From positions 1 through 43,159 of the forward strand of contig CAZROW010000021.1 of NCBI GenBank assembly GCA_964601805.1: DNA of 43,159 nt. The letters are read 5' to 3'. Positions 15,764 to 24,395 of this stretch are shown in pieces. The notes beneath the pieces were generated by a model. That model was given only the letters and a program-made list of their open reading frames with translations. It was not told the origin of the DNA and made no database searches. The translations under genes were made by a program, and so were the position numbers. Source of the stretch: Eutrophocola sp964601805 (lineage in GTDB: Bacteria; Pseudomonadota; Gammaproteobacteria; Pseudomonadales; Pseudohongiellaceae). The stretch's first letter is position 1. Every line of letters starts with the position of its first letter.

Positions 15764-17713
15764 TTATTTTTCGTCTTCTTTGACTTCTTCAAACTCGGCA
15801 TCCACCGCATCATCTTCAGTCGATGATGAACCGGCTTCTGCACTTTCGGCACCTGCAGCACCCTCGGCACCTTCCGCGCCACCGGCTGCAGCCTGCGCTT
15901 CAGCATACATGCGCTGCGCCAGGCCAGTGGAGGCATCGGTAAGATCCTTGGTCTTGGCTTCGATATCCGCCAGGTCGTCGCCCTTGATGGACTCTTCCAG
16001 GGCAGCCATCGCTGCTTCGATCTTTTCTTTCTCATCCGCTTCCACCTTGTCGGCCGCCTCGGTCAGCGTCTTCTTGGTGGCATGGATGAGACCGTCTGCC
16101 TGGTTACGGGCAGTGATCAGTTCCTCGAACTTCTTGTCCTCGGCCGCGTGTGATTCGGCATCCTGGACCATCTTGTCGATTTCTTCATCAGACAGACCGC
16201 TGGAAGCCTTGATCACGATGGACTGCTCCTTGCCCGTGGCCACGTCCTTGGCGGACACGTTCAGGATACCGTCGGCATTCAGGTCAAAGCTGACCTCAAT
16301 CTGCGGCATGCCGCGTGGTGCCGGCGGAATATCCGTCAGGTCAAAACGGCCCAGTGACTTGTTCTGGGCTGCCTGTTTACGCTCACCCTGGACCACGTGA
16401 ATGGTCACTGCGGTCTGGTTGTCCTCTGCCGTGGAGAAGGTCTGCTTCTTGTTGCAGGGGATGGTGGTGTTCTTGTCGATCAGCGGACTGGCCACGCCAC
16501 CCAGGGTTTCAATACCCAGGGACAGCGGAGTCACATCCAGCAACAGGACATCGGTGACATCACCGGCCAGCACGGCAGCCTGGATGGAGGCGCCCATGGC
16601 AACGGCTTCGTCCGGATTCACGTCACGACGTGCTTCCTTGCCGAAGAATTCTGCGACTTTCTTGGACACCATCGGCATACGGGTCTGGCCACCGACCAGG
16701 ATCACGTCATTGATGTCACTGGCACTCAGGCCGGCATCTTTCAGGGCCACTTTCAGCGGCTCGATAGTGCGCTCGACCAGGTCTTCCACCAGGGACTCCA
16801 GCTTGGAGCGGGTCAGTTTCACCACAAGGTGCTTCGGTCCGCTGGCATCGGCTGTAATGTAAGGCAGGTTAACTTCAGTTGACTGCGCAGAAGACAGTTC
16901 GATCTTGGCTTTCTCGGCAGCTTCCTTCAGGCGCTGCAGGGCCAGCGGGTCACTGTGCAGATCCATACCGCTGTCTTTCTTGAACTGGTCAGCCAGGTAG
17001 TCGATCAGGCGCAGGTCAAAGTCTTCACCGCCCAGGAATGTGTCACCGTTGGTAGACAGTACTTCAAAGGAGTGCTCACCGTCGGTTTCTGCAATCTCGA
17101 TAATGGAAATATCAAACGTACCGCCACCCAGGTCATAGACCGCGATAGTGGAATCACCACTTTTCTTGTCCATGCCGTAGGCCAGGGCCGCGGCAGTAGG
17201 CTCGTTGATGATGCGCTTGACGTCCAGGCCCGCGATCTTGCCGGCATCCTTGGTCGCCTGACGCTGGGAATCATTGAAATAGGCAGGCACGGTTACCACG
17301 GCTTCGGTTACCGGTTCGCCCAGGTAATCCTCAGCGGTCTTTTTCATCTTTTTCAGGACCTGTGCAGACACCTGCGGAGGAGCCATGGACTCGCCGCGTA
17401 CGGTCACCCAGGCATCACCATTGTCTGCCTTGACGATCTTGTAAGGCACCATCTTGATGTCTTTCTGGACCACCTCGTCATCAAACTGACGCCCGATCAG
17501 GCGTTTGATGGCAAACAGGGTGTTGTCCGGATTGGTGACAGCCTGGCGCTTGGCCGGCTGGCCAACCAGGGTTTCACCGTCTTCGATGTAAGCAATGATA
17601 GAGGGGGTCGTGCGATCACCCTCGGCGTTTTCAATGACCTTGGCCTTGCCCCCTTCCATGATGGCGACACAGGAGTTGGTGGTACCCAGGTCTATTCCGA
17701 TAATTTTGCCCAT
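15764..17713 (-). CDS. dnaK: Molecular chaperone DnaK (Hsp70)
   Basis: DnaK is the main Hsp70, binding and releasing hydrophobic peptides in an ATP cycle driven by DnaJ and GrpE. The 649-residue protein has the signatures IGIDLGTTNSCVA at the N terminus, AVYDLGGGTFDIS near residue 190 and ILVGGQTRMP near residue 340. The interdomain linker DVLLLDVTPLSLG and the substrate domain follow, then a helical lid and an Ala/Gly-rich tail ending in DDAVDAEFEEVKEDEK, the conserved C-terminal EEVK-type motif. grpE is upstream and dnaJ downstream on the same strand. A sigma-32-like promoter lies in the grpE-dnaK gap. Confidence 0.98.
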   Translation of the reverse strand: MGKIIGIDLGTTNSCVAIMEGGKAKVIENAEGDRTTPSIIAYIEDGETLVGQPAKRQAVTNPDNTLFAIKRLIGRQFDDEVVQKDIKMVPYKIVKADNGDAWVTVRGESMAPPQVSAQVLKKMKKTAEDYLGEPVTEAVVTVPAYFNDSQRQATKDAGKIAGLDVKRIINEPTAAALAYGMDKKSGDSTIAVYDLGGGTFDISIIEIAETDGEHSFEVLSTNGDTFLGGEDFDLRLIDYLADQFKKDSGMDLHSDPLALQRLKEAAEKAKIELSSAQSTEVNLPYITADASGPKHLVVKLTRSKLESLVEDLVERTIEPLKVALKDAGLSASDINDVILVGGQTRMPMVSKKVAEFFGKEARRDVNPDEAVAMGASIQAAVLAGDVTDVLLLDVTPLSLGIETLGGVASPLIDKNTTIPCNKKQTFSTAEDNQTAVTIHVVQGERKQAAQNKSLGRFDLTDIPPAPRGMPQIEVSFDLNADGILNVSAKDVATGKEQSIVIKASSGLSDEEIDKMVQDAESHAAEDKKFEELITARNQADGLIHATKKTLTEAADKVEADEKEKIEAAMAALEESIKGDDLADIEAKTKDLTDASTGLAQRMYAEAQAAAGGAEGAEGAAGAESAEAGSSSTEDDAVDAEFEEVKEDEK

Positions 17714-17763
17714 GATTTCGTAATCTCCAGCTTAACTAGCGCTTGAATCTTGTTGATGTGATC

Positions 17764-17792
17764 TATATAGGCCCGGCATTCGATAATTCAAG
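17764..17792 (-). promoter_or_regulatory. Putative sigma-32 promoter of dnaK
   Basis: On the minus strand CTTGAA (17787-17792) lies 15 nt from CCTATATA (17764-17771). The known heat-shock consensus is CTTGAAA and CCCCATNT with a 13-15-nt spacer. The -35 match is excellent and the -10 moderate. The dnaK ATG is about 50 nt downstream. Confidence 0.55.
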
Positions 17793-17838
17793 GCTTGGGG
17801 GCCGCTATTTATGTAAATTGTCCTTACTAATGTCTTTG

Positions 17839-18453
17839 CTACGGCGCCTTGGAAACCATGACCATGGCCGGACGGATGACCCGGTCATTGAGCAGGTAGC
17901 CTTTCTGGACCACGGTCACCACGGTATTGGGCTCCACGTCCGGATTCGGCACCATCGACATGGCCTGGTGCAACTGGGGATCAAAAGGCTCTCCCTCGGG
18001 ATCCATTTGCTGGATATTGAACTTCTCACAGGTTTCCAGGAAACCCTTGAGGGTCAGTTCAACACCTTCCTTGAGCGGTTTGACGTTTGCATCTTCGTTT
18101 TCAGCAACGGCAGCCAGCGCACGCTCCAGGTTATCGATTACCGTCAACAGCTCTGTGCTGAAACGTTCCAGGGCAAACTTGTGAGCTTTTTCAACATCCT
18201 GCTCACAACGTCGGCGCATGTTCTGCACTTCAGCCTGTGCCCGCAGCACGGAATCGCGCTGCTCGGCCAGGGCGGCTTCGACCGCTTCCTTGACCAGGGC
18301 ATCCACTTCAGGAGACTCACCAGATTCCTGGCTGTCACCGGCTGTCCCGGACTGCTGTTCGGACCCGGAATTCCCGGCCTGGGCCCGCTCGTCTTCGCTG
18401 CCCTGCTGTGCTGCGTCTTCCGCAACTTCGTTCTCTGCGTCTTCACGCGCCAT
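17839..18453 (-). CDS. grpE: Nucleotide exchange factor GrpE
   Basis: GrpE releases ADP from DnaK and acts as a thermosensor through its long N-terminal helix. The 204-residue protein has a disordered acidic N-terminus (1-50), a coiled-coil stretch (LRAQAEVQNMRRRCEQDVEKA) and the C-terminal beta domain. That domain has the signature FDPQLHQAMSMVPNPDVEPN and ends in VIRPAMVMVSK. GGAGGAA lies 5 nt before the ATG. It heads the grpE-dnaK-dnaJ cluster and is preceded by a near-consensus sigma-32 promoter. Confidence 0.96.
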   Translation of the reverse strand: MAREDAENEVAEDAAQQGSEDERAQAGNSGSEQQSGTAGDSQESGESPEVDALVKEAVEAALAEQRDSVLRAQAEVQNMRRRCEQDVEKAHKFALERFSTELLTVIDNLERALAAVAENEDANVKPLKEGVELTLKGFLETCEKFNIQQMDPEGEPFDPQLHQAMSMVPNPDVEPNTVVTVVQKGYLLNDRVIRPAMVMVSKAP

Positions 18454-18498
18454 CTTGTTCCTCCGGCAATTCAGTAATTCGTGCGACAGAATATGCCC

Positions 18499-18527
18499 TA
18501 AATGGGGACAACCGGCTGATTATCAAG
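18499..18527 (-). promoter_or_regulatory. Near-consensus sigma-32 promoter of grpE
   Basis: On the minus strand CTTGATA (18521-18527) is followed after 13 nt by CCCCATTTA (18499-18507). The -10 is a perfect match to the heat-shock CCCCATNT and the -35 differs at one position. Initiation would give a leader of about 40 nt before the grpE ATG at 18453. Confidence 0.85.
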
Positions 18528-18632
18528 GTAAAAGCCGATATTTTTTCGCCTGGCAAAATTCTCGCTGAAGATTATCGAATCTTTACTAAAATCCAGGAGC
18601 CCCAAAGGCCACAAGACACTATAATGATAACC

Positions 18633-20297
18633 ATGCTGCAACAGCTCACCATCAACAATTACGCCATCGTCGACAGCCTCGAAATCGAGCTGGAAACCGG
18701 CATGACTGTCATCACCGGGGAAACCGGTGCCGGTAAATCCATTATGCTGGACGCCCTTGGCCTGGCCCTGGGAGACCGTGCCGACCGCGATGTTATCCGG
18801 GGCGGTGCCGAACGCGCCGATATAACGGCCTGCTTTACCCTCTCCAGAAAAGCCGATGTGAATGACTGGCTGCAAGCCAATGATTTCGACAGCGAAGAAG
18901 ACCAGTGCATCCTGCGCCGGGTCATCTCCCGCGACGGGCGCTCGCGGGCCTATATCAACGGCCAGCCGACGACCCTGAACAACCTGCGTGACCTGGGTGA
19001 GATGCTGATCGACATCCACAGCCAGCATGAACACCAGTCCCTGCTGAAAACCGCCACGCACCAGCGCCTGCTCGATGATTACTGCGGCCTGCAGAAGCAG
19101 GCCCAGGAAGTCAGGTCCCTGGCCGGCAAATGGCGCCGTCTCAACGATGAACTGGCCCAGATCCGCAGTCGCGCGGAGGAATCCAACGCCCAGTACCAGT
19201 TGCTCAGCTACCAGGTCAAGGAACTGGAAGAACTGGCCCTGGAGGCAGGCGAGCTGGAAGCCCTGGAAGAAGAACACAAGAAACTGAGCCACGGCGAGGA
19301 ATCCGCGGTTGTCAATCAACAGGTCCTGGACCTGTGCGCCGAGAATGATGAGTTCAACCTGGAACAGGCCCTGAACAAGGCTATCGCCCTGCTGCAGGAT
19401 ATTCCCTATGCCAGCAAGCAGACCGAGGAAGCAGGCAGCCTGCTCAATACCGCCCTCATCCAGGTGGAAGAAGCCTCAATCGCCCTGAAACATGCCATTG
19501 ACCAGTTTGAAGTGGACCCGCAGCGCCTCGAGGAAATTGACCAGCGCCTGGGCCTGATCCACAAACTGGCGCGCAAGCATCATGTGCCCGCCAATGAGTT
19601 ACCCGAACTGTTTCTGAAACTGTCCGAGGACCTGTCCGGGCTCAGTGAAGCTGATGTGCAGATCGAGCTCATGGAGGAAGAACTTGCACGGCTACTGAAA
19701 CAGTACGCCGAAACGGCAAGCTCCCTCAGCCAGGCCAGGGAGAAAGGCGCTAAAAAGCTGGCCAAAGAAATCAACAGCCAGCTGGGCAAGCTGGGCATGG
19801 AATCGGCCAGCCTGAGCGTGGCGTTGACCCGTTTCAGCGACAACACGCCGCGTACCGGTGGCCTGGAAGGCATCGAATTCCTGGTCAGCACCAACCCGGG
19901 CCAGCCACCCAGGCCCCTGGCCAAGATTGCGTCCGGTGGTGAGTTGTCACGTATCAGCCTGGCCATCCAGGTGGTTACCGCCCAGACCTCTTCCATACCA
20001 ACCCTGGTGTTTGACGAAGTGGATGTGGGTATCGGCGGTGGTGTGGCCAAGTCCGTGGGTGAATTGCTGAAAAAGCTCGGTGAAAAAGGCCAGGTGCTCT
20101 GCGTGACACACCAGCCGCAGGTTGCCAGCCAGGGTCACCAGCACCTTTATGTCAGCAAGTCTTCCGGCAAGGATTCCACGGCAACGCAGCTACACAAGCT
20201 GTCGCAAAAGGAGCGTATCGAGGAAGTAGCCCGTATGCTGGGCGGAGAAAATGTTTCCGAGAAATCGCGAGCGCATGCGAAGGAATTGCTGACTTGA
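18633..20297 (+). CDS. recN: DNA repair protein RecN
   Basis: RecN is an SMC-like ATPase acting at double-strand breaks. From the ATG at 18633 it has 554 residues, the family length. It shows Walker A GETGAGKS (29-36), a long central coiled coil (about 150-370) and the C-terminal half of the ATPase with ASGGELSRISLAIQ (ABC signature) and LVFDEVDVGIGG (Walker B). CVTHQPQVAS follows. The frame stays open far upstream but there it runs antisense to grpE, so the family-aligned MLQQLTI start is preferred (ATG 18624 is an alternative). The usual SOS LexA box (CTGT-N8-ACAG) is not seen upstream. Confidence 0.95.
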   Translation: MLQQLTINNYAIVDSLEIELETGMTVITGETGAGKSIMLDALGLALGDRADRDVIRGGAERADITACFTLSRKADVNDWLQANDFDSEEDQCILRRVISRDGRSRAYINGQPTTLNNLRDLGEMLIDIHSQHEHQSLLKTATHQRLLDDYCGLQKQAQEVRSLAGKWRRLNDELAQIRSRAEESNAQYQLLSYQVKELEELALEAGELEALEEEHKKLSHGEESAVVNQQVLDLCAENDEFNLEQALNKAIALLQDIPYASKQTEEAGSLLNTALIQVEEASIALKHAIDQFEVDPQRLEEIDQRLGLIHKLARKHHVPANELPELFLKLSEDLSGLSEADVQIELMEEELARLLKQYAETASSLSQAREKGAKKLAKEINSQLGKLGMESASLSVALTRFSDNTPRTGGLEGIEFLVSTNPGQPPRPLAKIASGGELSRISLAIQVVTAQTSSIPTLVFDEVDVGIGGGVAKSVGELLKKLGEKGQVLCVTHQPQVASQGHQHLYVSKSSGKDSTATQLHKLSQKERIEEVARMLGGENVSEKSRAHAKELLT

Positions 20298-20310
20298 GGT
20301 GAATCACCAA

Positions 20311-20422
20311 GTCGGGAAACGACGCTTCGCGTCTATCCCGACCTACGACACGTATGCCGATCTTCGGGGTGCCCTGTGGGCACCTTGCCGGATGACGGTG
20401 CTTCGCACCTCTTCCGGCCTAC
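20311..20422. repeat. REP-like hairpins between recN and fur
   Basis: Two palindromes each end in CCTAC on the right (GTAGG on the minus strand): 20311-20346 (core GTCGGGA...TCCCGAC with an inner GACGC/GCGTC stem) and 20387-20422 (core GCCGGA...TCCGGC with inner GGTGC/GCACC). Between them is another hairpin, GGTGCCC TGT GGGCACC (20368-20384). The layout matches REP elements, which have a GTAG foot and a bulged stem. They fill the spacer between two convergent genes and may also terminate both. Confidence 0.8.
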
Positions 20423-20438
20423 AAAATTTCGGGCTGTT

Positions 20439-20858
20439 TTATTCTTTCTGGCAATCCGCGCAGAGACCGTAAATATAAAGGGAATGGTCTGAAATGGTGA
20501 AGTTGAGCCTGTCTGCAGCCAGGCGTTGCTGCTTTTCGATGATCTCATCATAGAACTCTTCCACGCGGCCGCACTTGGTGCAGACAATGTGGTCATGGTG
20601 GTCATCCGGGGTCATCTCGAAAACGGAATGCCCGCCTTCAAAATGGTGTCGCGTAACCAGGCCTGCTGTTTCGAACTGGGTGAGTACACGGTAAACGGTT
20701 GCCAGCCCCACATCCTCATCGGCATCACGTAATGCCTTGTACACGTCCTCGGCGCTCATATGCCGGGATTCCGCAGATTCCAGAATCTGCATGATCTTGA
20801 CGCGTGGCAGCGTGACTTTCAGCCCGGCCTTGCGTAACTCCTGGTTCTCTCCACTCAT
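20439..20858 (-). CDS. fur: Ferric uptake regulator Fur
   Basis: Fur is the Fe(II)-dependent global repressor of iron acquisition. The 139-residue protein has an N-terminal winged helix (helix 3 around DVGLATVYRVLTQF) and a C-terminal dimerisation domain. Metal-site residues include His33, the HHDH cluster (87-90) and two CxxC pairs, Cys93/Cys96 (IVCTKCG) and Cys133/Cys136 (GLCADC). The length and motifs are those of gammaproteobacterial Fur. It is divergent from bamE, the classic fur-bamE (omlA) arrangement. Its ribosome-site region consists of purine-rich heptad repeats. Confidence 0.97.
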   Translation of the reverse strand: MSGENQELRKAGLKVTLPRVKIMQILESAESRHMSAEDVYKALRDADEDVGLATVYRVLTQFETAGLVTRHHFEGGHSVFEMTPDDHHDHIVCTKCGRVEEFYDEIIEKQQRLAADRLNFTISDHSLYIYGLCADCQKE

Positions 20859-20863
20859 AGACT

Positions 20864-20891
20864 CTCTCAGCTCTCTACTCTCTTGACTCTC
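20864..20891. repeat. Heptad repeat in the fur leader
   Basis: Four degenerate 7-bp units (CTCTCAG, CTCTCTA, CTCTCTT, GACTCTC) sit immediately upstream of the fur start. On the minus strand they give runs of GAGAG, which can act as the Shine-Dalgarno sequence. Confidence 0.65.
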
Positions 20892-21101
20892 GTTGTTTCT
20901 GTACTGCCCGGCTACACTGTTCGGGTCTCGGGCAGGGTGCAGGCACCAGCCTGAAGCGGCAGCTTAACACCCGTTTAACGGGCGATATTGTCCTATTAAC
21001 ATCCCGCACCGGTTTCAGGTATTATGCCCTCTCCCGAATTCATGTAAAAGGCTGGTTCCCGCAACCTGCCGCCAACCTGGTAAAAGCTGGTAAAGCAAAA
21101 A

Positions 21102-21509
21102 GTGTTGAAAAACCTGTCAATAATGCTGACGCTGTTTTCCACCCTGCTCCTTGGCAGTTGTGGCAGTGTAACCTCTTTTGCCTTTCCCGGTGTGTATCGC
21201 ATCAATATACCCCAGGGCAATATCATCACCCAGGAAATGGTTGACCAGCTGCGTCCCGGCCTCACCAAGCGCCAGGTCAATTTCATCCTGGGCACACCGC
21301 TGGTCAAGGACACCTTCGACCAGGATCGCTGGGATTACGTCTACAGCTACCAGCCAGGTGGTGGTGAACGCGTACAGGAACGGCTGACGGTATTTTTCGA
21401 GAACAATCAGCTCACCCGTTTTGCCGGTGATTTTGAGCAGACACCTGAGAACGACCAGTTCAGTAACGTCGACGAAACCAGCAACGACGTCTCTTCAGTC
21501 AGCCAGTAA
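21102..21509 (+). CDS. bamE: Outer membrane assembly factor BamE (SmpA/OmlA lipoprotein)
   Basis: BamE is a lipoprotein of the BAM complex that inserts beta-barrels in the outer membrane. The product of 135 residues starts at GTG 21102 (TTG 21105 is equally possible). It has a lipoprotein signal with lipobox LGSC, then FPGVYRINIPQGN. The SmpA/OmlA fold follows, with the hallmark LRPGLTKRQVNFILGTPL and DRWDYVYSY. The C-terminal 25 residues are acidic and Ser/Asn-rich. A start at ATG 21123 would lose the positive n-region of the signal peptide. It diverges from fur and converges on rnfH, as in Pseudomonas. Confidence 0.93.
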   Translation: MLKNLSIMLTLFSTLLLGSCGSVTSFAFPGVYRINIPQGNIITQEMVDQLRPGLTKRQVNFILGTPLVKDTFDQDRWDYVYSYQPGGGERVQERLTVFFENNQLTRFAGDFEQTPENDQFSNVDETSNDVSSVSQ

Positions 21510-21521
21510 GGCTGACAACTT

Positions 21522-21869
21522 TTACCCCTTCTTTTTTTCTTCTTTCGCCCGTGCGGCACGTTCAAGCCTGGCCTGCTTGGGATCCTTTTCCAGTGGCCGG
21601 TATATTTCGACCCGATCGTTTTCCTGCAATACGTAGTCAGCCGGCAAAGGTAATTCCACGCCGTTTAATGGCCGCGAGAAAATGCCCATGGCCGGCTCAC
21701 TGTCAGGCGACAAAAATGAGGCATATTTTTCCAGGATGCCGGATTTGGCTACTGCTTCACTGGCAGTACATCCCTGCTCCACAACCAGCTCCCTGATCTC
21801 TTGCCGCTGTGGCAAGGCAAAGGCCACCTCGATATCGATCGGGTTTTGCATTGCCCCCTTGTCAGCCAT
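21522..21869 (-). CDS. rnfH: RnfH family ubiquitin-like protein
   Basis: A small ubiquitin-fold (UPF0125/RnfH) protein, usually encoded with ratA; its cellular role is not settled. From the ATG at 21869 it has 115 residues. The family is recognised by IDIEVAFALPQRQE, ATASEAV-like TASEAVAKSG, VGIFSRP-like MGIFSRPL, and LQENDRVEIYRPLEKDPKQAR, followed by a Lys/Glu-rich tail. The chosen ATG overlaps the ratA stop codon by 8 nt, implying translational coupling. A second start (ATG 21851, preceded by GGGGG) would give MQNPIDIEV and is also plausible. Confidence 0.92.
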   Translation of the reverse strand: MADKGAMQNPIDIEVAFALPQRQEIRELVVEQGCTASEAVAKSGILEKYASFLSPDSEPAMGIFSRPLNGVELPLPADYVLQENDRVEIYRPLEKDPKQARLERAARAKEEKKKG

Positions 21870-22293
21870 AGACCTTTTCTGCGCGTTTGCACACGGCATT
21901 TACCAGGTTCTTACTGGTGGCATCAAACAAGCGTTTAAGCACGGCATCGACCAGGCCTGCCGAGAATTCAAAATCCATGGTGAGCTTGACCTTGCAGGCT
22001 GATTCGGAGAGTGGCTCGAATGTCCACGTAGCATCAAAACTCCTGAAGGGACCTTCCACCAGGGCCATGTTCATGGATTCACCCGGTTTCAGGGTATTGC
22101 GGGTAGTAAAACTGTAACGCAGTCCGGCTTTTCCCAGGTCCAGTCGTGCGGTCACGGTATCGGCTTGTTCGTCGAGGATTTCAGCACCCAGGCACCCGTC
22201 CATGAATTCCGGATAGGCTTCGATATCATTGACCAGGGCAAACATCTGGGCGGCCGAGTACGGCAGCAGTGCACTTTGGTCGACACGGCTCAC
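21862..22293 (-). CDS. ratA: Type II toxin-antitoxin system RatA family toxin (START/CoQ10-binding-like)
   Basis: A 143-residue START-domain protein of the RatA/PasT-COQ10 family. In E. coli RatA is reported to bind 50S subunits and block 70S association; homologues act in ubiquinone or respiratory function. Signatures are the N-terminal SALLPYSAAQMFALVNDIEAYPEF, split over the first strand and helix, and the C-terminal helix DAVLKRLFDATSKNLVNAVCKRAEKVYG in outline. The length is typical. It precedes rnfH with an 8-nt overlap. It is usually divergent from smpB; here a transporter gene lies between them. Confidence 0.92.
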   Translation of the reverse strand: MSRVDQSALLPYSAAQMFALVNDIEAYPEFMDGCLGAEILDEQADTVTARLDLGKAGLRYSFTTRNTLKPGESMNMALVEGPFRSFDATWTFEPLSESACKVKLTMDFEFSAGLVDAVLKRLFDATSKNLVNAVCKRAEKVYG

Positions 22294-22337
22294 GAGTGTC
22301 CTGTCCCGTACATCAATATACTTTCTAAGAACACAGG

Positions 22338-23762
22338 TCAGAAACCAAACAGGTTATGAGCGAAGTAGATTCGCGAGACATTATTGGCAAACACGGCTAG
22401 CAGGATCACCGGAATGAAAGTGCCCAGGGAAATGCCAATGTATTTCTCGAGCAGACCGCCGGCATAATGACTGTCTTCAAGTGCCACTTCTTCATGCATC
22501 TTGTGCTTCTTCCAGCGGTAGCAAACAAACAGGCAAACGGTGAAGCCGATCAGTGGCAGTATGGTTTCGTAAAACACATCATAGATCAGGTCAAAAAATG
22601 ACTTGTCGATACCACCGTAGTGCAGGAAGCCGGTAAAGAAATCACTCATGCCAAATGACAAGGTTGCCATGATGACAAAAATCACCATGAGTCCGGCAAT
22701 CCAGGTAATCGCTTCACGGCGTGATTTTTCCCGCTCGTCCATGATGTAGGCTATAGGGATTTCCGTAATGGACACCAGTGAGGTCAATGCGGCAAAAAAC
22801 ACCAGCATGAAGAAAAGACATGCCACCAGGCTGGCACCGAAATAACCGACAAATTCCTGCAGGGACAAAAAGACGCTGGGCAGATAACTGAACATCAAGC
22901 TGATACTGCTGTCCGACAACTCCTGGGCATCCACCGACGGGTCCACTGCAAATACAGCGGGTATGACAAGCAGCCCCGCCAGCAAGGCAACGCCGGTGTC
23001 GGCAATGGCGACCAGGCGGGTGGCACTGACCATTTTTTCCTTCTTGTTCAGGTAGGAGCCGTAGGTAATCAGGATACCCATCCCCAGGGACAGTGAGAAA
23101 AACCCGTGATTGAGGGCAGAGTTGATCACGCCGCTGTCAATCTTGGTGAAATCCGGTACCAGGTAAAAAGACAGGCCGGCCGAGGCATTTTCCAGGGTCA
23201 GCACAAAAGCGATCAGTAAAAGAAGCATGACGATCAGTGTCGGCATGAGAATGCGGGCCGCTTTTTCGATTCCCCCCTGGACACCATGGGCCAGGATGAA
23301 AAACAGCACGACAAACAGCCCCACCAGGTAGGCAAACACGGAAGGTGAACCCACGATGCCGCCAAAAGTCTCCGGATCAGCCAGCAACGCCAGGTTGCCC
23401 ATTGCCGACTGCAGCATGTAGATGAGTATCCATACGGTAATCACCGCGTAGAATACGGCAATCATGAAGGGCGTGAGAATGGCGAGACCACCGACCATGC
23501 GCCACGATTTACGCCCATCCGACAGGGTGGAGAAAGCGCCCACCGGGCTGCGCTGTGACGCCCTGCCCATGGAGATTTCTGCCAGCATGACCGGAAAGCA
23601 GACAAAGGCAATAAAGAAAATATAAATCAGGAGAAAGGCGGCGCCGCCATTCTTGGAGGCCATCACCGGGAAACCGACAAGATTGCCGATACCCACTGCC
23701 GAGCCTGCTGAAGCGAGGATGAAACCGATCCTGGAACTGAACTGACCGCGCAACACTGACAT
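22338..23762 (-). CDS. Sodium-dependent transporter, neurotransmitter:Na+ symporter family
   Basis: An inner-membrane symporter of the NSS/SNF (LeuT-like) family, probably importing an amino acid or related solute with Na+. From the ATG at 23762 it has 474 residues and about 11-12 membrane segments. The family is identified by the first helix FILASAGSAVGIGNLVGFP, which has the unwound GxxxGxGN region that forms the Na+ and substrate sites, and by SQRSPVGAF. GGGGGAG lies 6 nt before this ATG; the frame continues 26 codons upstream without family similarity. The substrate cannot be told from sequence. It sits between ratA and smpB, which are more often adjacent. Confidence 0.9.
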   Translation of the reverse strand: MSVLRGQFSSRIGFILASAGSAVGIGNLVGFPVMASKNGGAAFLLIYIFFIAFVCFPVMLAEISMGRASQRSPVGAFSTLSDGRKSWRMVGGLAILTPFMIAVFYAVITVWILIYMLQSAMGNLALLADPETFGGIVGSPSVFAYLVGLFVVLFFILAHGVQGGIEKAARILMPTLIVMLLLLIAFVLTLENASAGLSFYLVPDFTKIDSGVINSALNHGFFSLSLGMGILITYGSYLNKKEKMVSATRLVAIADTGVALLAGLLVIPAVFAVDPSVDAQELSDSSISLMFSYLPSVFLSLQEFVGYFGASLVACLFFMLVFFAALTSLVSITEIPIAYIMDEREKSRREAITWIAGLMVIFVIMATLSFGMSDFFTGFLHYGGIDKSFFDLIYDVFYETILPLIGFTVCLFVCYRWKKHKMHEEVALEDSHYAGGLLEKYIGISLGTFIPVILLAVFANNVSRIYFAHNLFGF

Positions 23763-23863
23763 ATGGGCTCCCCCGCAATGCTTCTTATCATGTCGTGAAC
23801 AACGGGAAACGAGTTTACCAGAAACATAGGCATCTGCCATTGCGACCCCTATAATTGCGCCCC

Positions 23864-24346
23864 ATGGCTAAATCGAAGAAAAACAAGCACGACGACTCCA
23901 CCATTGTCGTCAACAAGAAAGCAACCCACGACTATTTCCTTGAAGACCGGATAGAAGCAGGCATCGCCCTGACCGGCTGGGAAGTCAAGGCTCTGCGCCT
24001 GAAGAAAGTGCAGCTGGTAGACTGCCATGTCATCATCAAGAACGGCGAAGCCTACCTCCTTGGCGCACAGATCAATCCCCTGGATACAGCCAGTACACAC
24101 GTTATAGCCGACCCCACCCGGACACGAAAACTGTTACTGCACAAAAAGGAACTGGCGAAGATCTTCACCGGCATCAAGCAGAAAGGGTATACCTGTGTAT
24201 GCACCAAGCTGTACTGGAAGAACCACCTGGTAAAAGCCCAGATAGCCCTGGCCAAGGGCAAGCAGTCTCACGACAAGCGTGCATCCATCAAGGAGCGGGA
24301 ATGGAATATCGACAAGCAGCGCGCCGTTCGAACCGGCAATCGCTGA
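23864..24346 (+). CDS. smpB: SsrA-binding protein SmpB
   Basis: SmpB binds tmRNA and brings it to stalled ribosomes for trans-translation. From the ATG at 23864 it has 160 residues. Family signatures are VVNKKATHDYFLED, EAGIALTGWEVKALR, the RTRKLLLHKKE region and the C-terminal basic tail with KGKQSHDKRASIKEREW that enters the mRNA channel. A TTG at 23855 would add three residues, but MAKSKKNK matches the usual start. No ssrA gene follows in the window. Confidence 0.96.
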   Translation: MAKSKKNKHDDSTIVVNKKATHDYFLEDRIEAGIALTGWEVKALRLKKVQLVDCHVIIKNGEAYLLGAQINPLDTASTHVIADPTRTRKLLLHKKELAKIFTGIKQKGYTCVCTKLYWKNHLVKAQIALAKGKQSHDKRASIKEREWNIDKQRAVRTGNR

Positions 24347-24395
24347 AAGGTATCTTCACCGGACAGGCCTGAATATCTCTAACCAGACCGAAAGA

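Noticed and set aside
18408..18632. N-terminal extension of recN
   Set aside because: The extra 75 codons are antisense to grpE and its promoter and are not similar to RecN; the family start is at 18633.
18454..18632. LexA (SOS) box upstream of recN
   Set aside because: No CTGT-N8-ACAG pattern was found in the grpE-recN spacer.
18620..18638. Fur-box-like sequence over the recN start (ATAATGATAACCAT)
   Set aside because: About 14 of 19 positions match, but it overlaps the start codons and recN is not a known Fur target; chance is likely.
24347..24395. ssrA (tmRNA) after smpB
   Set aside because: Only 49 nt separate smpB from the next gene, with no tmRNA ends visible.
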